Assembly (NCBI GenBank): GCA_002319815.1
Contig: DCFR01000065.1
Span: 548 to 64,547, forward strand
Direction of reading: 5' to 3'
Source of the DNA: Megamonas sp. UBA1799
GTDB taxonomy: Bacteria; Bacillota; Negativicutes; Selenomonadales; Selenomonadaceae
DNA: 64,000 nt
The notes beneath the pieces are model-generated. The model was not told where the DNA came from. It was given only the letters and a program-made list of their open reading frames with translations, and did no database searches. Made by a program: the position numbers and the translations under genes. Below, in pieces: positions 60,930 through 64,000 of this stretch (position 1 is the first letter of the stretch; each line of letters opens with the position of its first letter).

Positions 60930-62618
60930 ATGAATGGGTTACTATTGGTCGGAGCGGCTATGGTGGTTTTTGTGACGGCATATAGGATGTATGGGCGTTG
61001 GCTGGCGCGTACCTGGGGAATAGATCCGCAGGCGGTTACGCCGGCAAAGCGATTGGAGGACGGACAGGATTTTTCACCGGCTTCGCGCTTTACCGTCTTT
61101 GCGCATCAGTTTTCCTCAATTACAGGCGCCGGACCGGTGACCGGGCCGATTATTGCCGCAATGTTTGGCTGGCTGCCGGCGTTTCTTTGGCTGCTGGTTG
61201 GCGGGGTGTTTTTTGGCGCAGTGCAGGATTTTACGGCGTTGTATGCATCGGTTAAAAATGACGGCAAGTCAATGGGTATGTTGATTGAGCAATATGTGGG
61301 CAAAACTGGTCGACGGTTGTTTCTGCTCTTTTGCTGGTTGTTTACGCTGCTGGTCATCGCCGCTTTTGCCGATATTGTTGCCAATACCTTCCAGGGATTT
61401 ACTAAAGACGGCGGACTGGCGACGCCCAATGCCGCAGCGGCGTCTATTTCTATGCTGTACATTTTCGTGGCTATGGCCTTTGGCGTATTTATCCGTCGGG
61501 TACAACCGGGCGGCGGAGTTAAGCTGGCGGTTGGACTGGTGCTGATTGTCGGTATGCTGGCGGCGGGCATTGCGCATCCGTTGTATTTTGACAGTCAGGT
61601 CTGGCGTTATGTAGTCTTTGCGTATTGCTTTATTGCCTCCGTGCTGCCTATGTGGCTTTTGATGCAGCCGCGTGATTATCTGAGTTCTTTTTTATTGTTG
61701 GGAATGGTCGCTGGCGGCGTCCTGGGCGTATTGGTCGCGCAGCCAGTCATTCACATGCCGGCTTTTGTTGGCTTTGAGGTCAATGGCAAACCGCTTTTCC
61801 CCATTCTGTTCATTACAATTGCCTGCGGCGCGGTGTCGGGTTTTCACAGTCTGGTATCGTCCGGCACTTCATCAAAATCGGTATCAAATGAAAAAGACAT
61901 GCTGCCGGTCGGCTATGGATCGATGCTGGTCGAGTCGCTGCTTGGCGTTGTAGCGCTGGTCATTGCTTGCTCGGCAGCGGTTGACGGCGTCTTGCCAAAG
62001 GGAACGCCATTCCAGACCTTTTCCGGGGCGGTGGCAGGATTTTTGACGATGTTTGGCCTACCGCAGGATGCAGCCGCCTGCATTATGACGATGTGCGTAT
62101 CGGCGCTGGCGATGACGACGATTGATTCCGTGGCTCGCATTGGCCGGATGTCTTTTCAAGAGCTTTTTGCTCCGGCAGCGGGGGAAAGAACCACCGGCCT
62201 GACTGCATTCCTTGGCAATTCTTATATTGCGACGGCAATCACGCTGGCGTTTAGCTATTTGCTTTGTCTGGCCGGCTATATGAATATATGGCCGCTGTTT
62301 GGCGCCGCCAACCAGCTTTTGTCCGCGTTGGTTTTGATTGCGCTGGCGGTGTTTTTGCGGACGACCGGCCGGCAGGGCTGGATGCTTTATGTGCCGATGT
62401 CGGTTATGTTTTGTGTGACCATGACGGCTCTGGTCATGAGCGTGTATGGCATCTGGGTGAAGCTGATGCAGGGCGGTTTTGTATTCATGATTGACGGCGT
62501 GCAGCTGCTGCTGGCGCTGGCGCTGATGACGCTGGCCATTTTGGTTGTCAAGCATTGCGGGCAGGAATTGCTGGCAGCCGAAAACGGGGAGCGGAAAGCA
62601 GCGGCAGAAGTTGAGTGA
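60930..62618 (+). CDS. Carbon starvation CstA-family transporter
   Basis: The protein of about 562 residues is a CstA/BtsT-type membrane transporter with many helices. It carries FAHQFSSITGAGPVTGPIIAAMFGWLPAFLW, split here as FAHQFSSITGAGPVTGP, and SGTSSKSVSNEKDM, MTTIDSVARIGR and the late NQLLSALVLIALAVF motif. Known members take up peptides (CstA) or pyruvate (BtsT). It is shorter than the E. coli proteins of about 700 residues, as usual in Firmicutes. ATG 60930 is preceded by AAAGAGG. T-box control ties it to amino-acid supply. Confidence 0.92.
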   Translation: MNGLLLVGAAMVVFVTAYRMYGRWLARTWGIDPQAVTPAKRLEDGQDFSPASRFTVFAHQFSSITGAGPVTGPIIAAMFGWLPAFLWLLVGGVFFGAVQDFTALYASVKNDGKSMGMLIEQYVGKTGRRLFLLFCWLFTLLVIAAFADIVANTFQGFTKDGGLATPNAAAASISMLYIFVAMAFGVFIRRVQPGGGVKLAVGLVLIVGMLAAGIAHPLYFDSQVWRYVVFAYCFIASVLPMWLLMQPRDYLSSFLLLGMVAGGVLGVLVAQPVIHMPAFVGFEVNGKPLFPILFITIACGAVSGFHSLVSSGTSSKSVSNEKDMLPVGYGSMLVESLLGVVALVIACSAAVDGVLPKGTPFQTFSGAVAGFLTMFGLPQDAAACIMTMCVSALAMTTIDSVARIGRMSFQELFAPAAGERTTGLTAFLGNSYIATAITLAFSYLLCLAGYMNIWPLFGAANQLLSALVLIALAVFLRTTGRQGWMLYVPMSVMFCVTMTALVMSVYGIWVKLMQGGFVFMIDGVQLLLALALMTLAILVVKHCGQELLAAENGERKAAAEVE

Positions 62619-62671
62619 ACGGCAAAAAACAAGTCAATCTGTCTTACAGGAAAGAAAATTGCCAATAGAGG

Positions 62672-62712
62672 ATATTGTCAAAGCAGAAAAATGCTTTGGC
62701 AATATTTTTTTT
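62672..62712 (+). terminator. Terminator after the CstA-type gene
   Basis: ATATTGTCAAAGCA pairs with TGCTTTGGCAATAT (one T-G pair) and is followed by eight T. Confidence 0.92.
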
Positions 62713-62770
62713 AACCGCGTGGCTCTAAGTGAATCCAGTCAATATTAAGACCAGCTGATAAATGATGCCC

Positions 62771-62799
62771 TTGCCAAAAATAAATATGGTATATATAAT
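62771..62799 (+). promoter_or_regulatory. hutP promoter
   Basis: TTGCCA (62771-62776), 17 bp, perfect TATAAT (62794-62799), giving a leader of roughly 100 nt. That leader has several NAG triplets (CAG, CAG, AAG, CAG at about 62863-62887), the type of site HutP can contact. Confidence 0.75.
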
Positions 62800-62908
62800 A
62801 AAGCCAATGGATTTTCCCGTCAAAAACCGACTTCCGGAAAAGGTACTGACGAATGAAAGCTCAGATATGCGTTGCAGAAGCAGACGTGATGAAGGGTGGA
62901 GAGTCAGA

Positions 62909-63340
62909 GTGGACACGATTAAGAGGATGATCAATGGCGTAGGATCGGCGGCGATGCTGATTGCGATGACGAAGACGATAGTAGACGAGCAAGATATAAA
63001 ACAATATTTGACGGATGCCGGCTATAAATATGCGGTGACCGAACTTGGCGGCAATACTGTTAAGGGAGATTTTCAGGGGCGGGCGACCAAGGCTTTGATC
63101 GGCGCGGTGCTGAATACGCATTTGGTGGAAAAAACCTCCTATGAGCTGCATGCCGTTCTGCATGCGGCGATGGACGCCGGAATGGGCAGTATGCTCAATG
63201 TTTCCCGCGCCGCCGACATGTCGGTGAAAATGGCAGTGGTGCGAAAGGACCATTGGGTGGCCGTGGCCATTTTTGGCGAGTCGGCGGTTTACTATACAAC
63301 GAATCATGAGCGGGCAGGCTTAGGCGTGATGCATATTTAA
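62909..63340 (+). CDS. hutP: HutP-family RNA-binding antitermination protein
   Basis: The protein of about 143 residues matches HutP in its closing half: SYELHAVLHAAMDAGMGS, VRKDHWVAVAIFG, and the terminal HERAGLGVMHI, like the B. subtilis ending HETFGVGINHI. HutP needs histidine and Mg2+ and binds NAG repeats in nascent mRNA to prevent terminator formation in the histidine-use operon. GTG 62909 has GGTGGAGAG upstream; an upstream in-frame extension would start before the promoter and is rejected. No hut enzyme gene is visible; the next transcript encodes a decarboxylase-like membrane complex. Confidence 0.88.
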   Translation: MDTIKRMINGVGSAAMLIAMTKTIVDEQDIKQYLTDAGYKYAVTELGGNTVKGDFQGRATKALIGAVLNTHLVEKTSYELHAVLHAAMDAGMGSMLNVSRAADMSVKMAVVRKDHWVAVAIFGESAVYYTTNHERAGLGVMHI

Positions 63341-63379
63341 TGATAAATGAAAAAAGTCTGAAATTCTTTTTAAAAGGGA

Positions 63380-63408
63380 TTGACTTTTGTTTGCCAAATA
63401 GGTATCAT
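63380..63408 (+). promoter_or_regulatory. Promoter of the attenuated OadB-like operon
   Basis: TTGACT (63380-63385), 17 bp, TATCAT (63403-63408), after the hutP stop and just before a structured leader. Confidence 0.8.
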
Positions 63409-63422
63409 GTAATTAGTGTGAA

Positions 63423-63549
63423 GTTCCTGCTGCAAAGCTGCAGCGGAACGTGAGTGTAAGAGACTGGATTCCAAAGGTTTCTTCCGTATAACTGCATAAT
63501 TGAGAGAGATTGAGTGATTTTATCACGAGCAGTCTCTCTCTATTTTTTT
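63423..63549 (+). promoter_or_regulatory. Structured leader with terminator/antiterminator switch
   Basis: The leader first folds a hairpin (GTTCC and GGAAC enclosing GCTGCA and TGCAGC, 63423-63449). AGAGACTG at 63459-63466 is a perfect complement of CAGTCTCT at 63530-63537, which is the 3' arm of a strong terminator (GAGAGAGATTG 63502-63512 with CAGTCTCTCTC 63530-63540, inner GTGAT/ATCAC, then seven T). The two pairings exclude each other. HutP encoded just upstream is the obvious candidate controller; a riboswitch is the alternative. Confidence 0.75.
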
Positions 63550-63622
63550 GCCGGTTTATCAGATTCCGGATATGGTGGACGGCGGCAGTTTGCAAAATCA
63601 AAGGCAGAAAGGAGCATTTTTT

Positions 63623-63760
63623 ATGGGTGTTGTAGCATACGCCGGCATGGCATATGGCCTGACGGCAGTCATTTCTTTAGCAGTAATTGGTTTGATTGTT
63701 ATTATGGATAAGGTTATGGGGAAAGGCAATACAGAGGATGAGGGAGGTACTGACGAATAA
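63623..63760 (+). CDS. OadG-related small transporter subunit
   Basis: This 45-residue protein has one membrane helix (about residues 9-29, GLTAVISLAVIGLIVIM) and an acidic C-terminal tail (NTEDEGGTDE). Small proteins of this kind precede OadB-like sodium-translocating subunits and take the place of the longer gamma subunit. AAAGGAG lies upstream. Its stop overlaps the next start in TAATG, so the two are translated together. No alpha (biotin-dependent) subunit gene is visible. Confidence 0.75.
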   Translation: MGVVAYAGMAYGLTAVISLAVIGLIVIMDKVMGKGNTEDEGGTDE

Positions 63761-64000
63761 TGGAAATGTTGATTAAATTATTCCCTGGTATCGGCAGTTT
63801 GTTTGTTCAGGACCCGGTAATTGCCGGATCTCGTATCGTTTTGATTGTTTTAGGTTTTGTGCTGGCTTATTACGGCTATAAGAGAACTTTGGAGCCGCTC
63901 ATTATGGTTCCAATGGGCATCGGCATGATTTGCATCAATGCCAGCGTATTGTTTCTTGCGAATGGGCAGCCGGGGACGCTGTTTTTAGACCCGCTGATTT
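63760..64000 (+). CDS. Na+-translocating decarboxylase beta-subunit-like protein (OadB family), partial
   Basis: Only the first 80 residues lie in the window. They match the start of the beta subunit of oxaloacetate, methylmalonyl-CoA or glutaconyl-CoA decarboxylases: SRIVLIVLGFVLAYYGYKR followed by TLEPLIMVPMGIGMICIN. The full family has about nine to eleven helices and couples decarboxylation to Na+ export. Without an alpha subunit beside it, a role as a separate Na+-coupled transporter is equally possible. Its start overlaps the small subunit's stop. Confidence 0.82.
   Translation, partial: MEMLIKLFPGIGSLFVQDPVIAGSRIVLIVLGFVLAYYGYKRTLEPLIMVPMGIGMICINASVLFLANGQPGTLFLDPLI

Noticed and set aside
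62762..62908. Longer HutP starting at 62762
   Set aside because: The start would lie upstream of the TTGCCA/TATAAT promoter at 62771-62799, so it would not be in the mRNA. The family is about 145 residues, as given by GTG 62909.
1..64000. CRISPR arrays, insertion sequences, prophage, tRNA and rRNA genes
   Set aside because: No regularly spaced direct repeats, transposase or integrase motifs, cloverleaf sequences or rRNA-like stretches were seen on either strand.

Overview
The window looks like chromosomal DNA of a diderm Firmicute, most likely a member of the Negativicutes (Selenomonas/Veillonella/Megasphaera relatives); I cannot fix the genus. Firmicute traits are T-box leaders, strong GGAGG ribosome binding sites, TTG/GTG starts, DeoR-type regulators, an LCP protein and a split GlgC/GlgD pair. 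Diderm traits are a secretin with a signal peptide and a PilP-like partner. A HutP protein and a Na+-translocating decarboxylase-type membrane subunit fit an amino- or organic-acid fermenting anaerobe. No plasmid, phage, transposase, CRISPR, rRNA or tRNA signal was seen.

Layout. 0.1-2.8 kb: FlK-like thioesterase and an OmpR/histidine-kinase pair. 2.9-12.3 kb: sugar-nucleotide and envelope precursor genes (rfbD, manC, an epimerase, a YdcF protein, a MATE exporter, phosphomannomutase, galU, pgi). 12.3-15.0 kb: an isolated PilP-like/secretin pair and an orphan NarL-type regulator. 15.0-22.9 kb: a cobalamin riboswitch with its own terminator, then cobI-sirC-hemA-hemC-cobA/hemD-hemB-hemL, the route from glutamyl-tRNA to precorrin-2 and precorrin-3 type intermediates. 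23-30 kb: single genes (Fe-alcohol dehydrogenase, SGNH esterase, YigZ, BacA-like ABC transporter, DeoR regulator, small membrane proteins). 30.1-42.4 kb: a glycogen operon glgC-glgD-glgP-glgB-glgA followed by a giant GH13-GH77 fusion enzyme. 42.5-46.4 kb: DUF2225, an unknown protein, DUF4127 and a second DeoR regulator. 46.6-49.7 kb: divergent serC and serA, with a T-box in front of serA. 49.9-60.5 kb: chemoreceptor, murA, a GT39-type glycosyltransferase, nhaA, an OYE-family flavoprotein, an LCP protein, a CDF metal transporter and membrane proteins. 60.5-64 kb: a T-box-controlled CstA transporter, hutP, and an attenuated leader in front of an OadG-like small subunit and an OadB-like subunit cut by the window end.

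The most interesting signals are RNA-level and architectural. The leader at 63.4-63.55 kb can fold either a terminator or a perfectly complementary antiterminator and lies just downstream of hutP. A T-box sits in front of cstA. GlgB carries a histone-H1-like Lys/Ala tail of about 128 residues. The GH13-GH77 fusion joins two catalytic enzymes in one chain. A diverged repeat of about 125 bp occurs in the same orientation in the leaders of glgP and murA. A short leader ORF plus hairpin precedes glgC.
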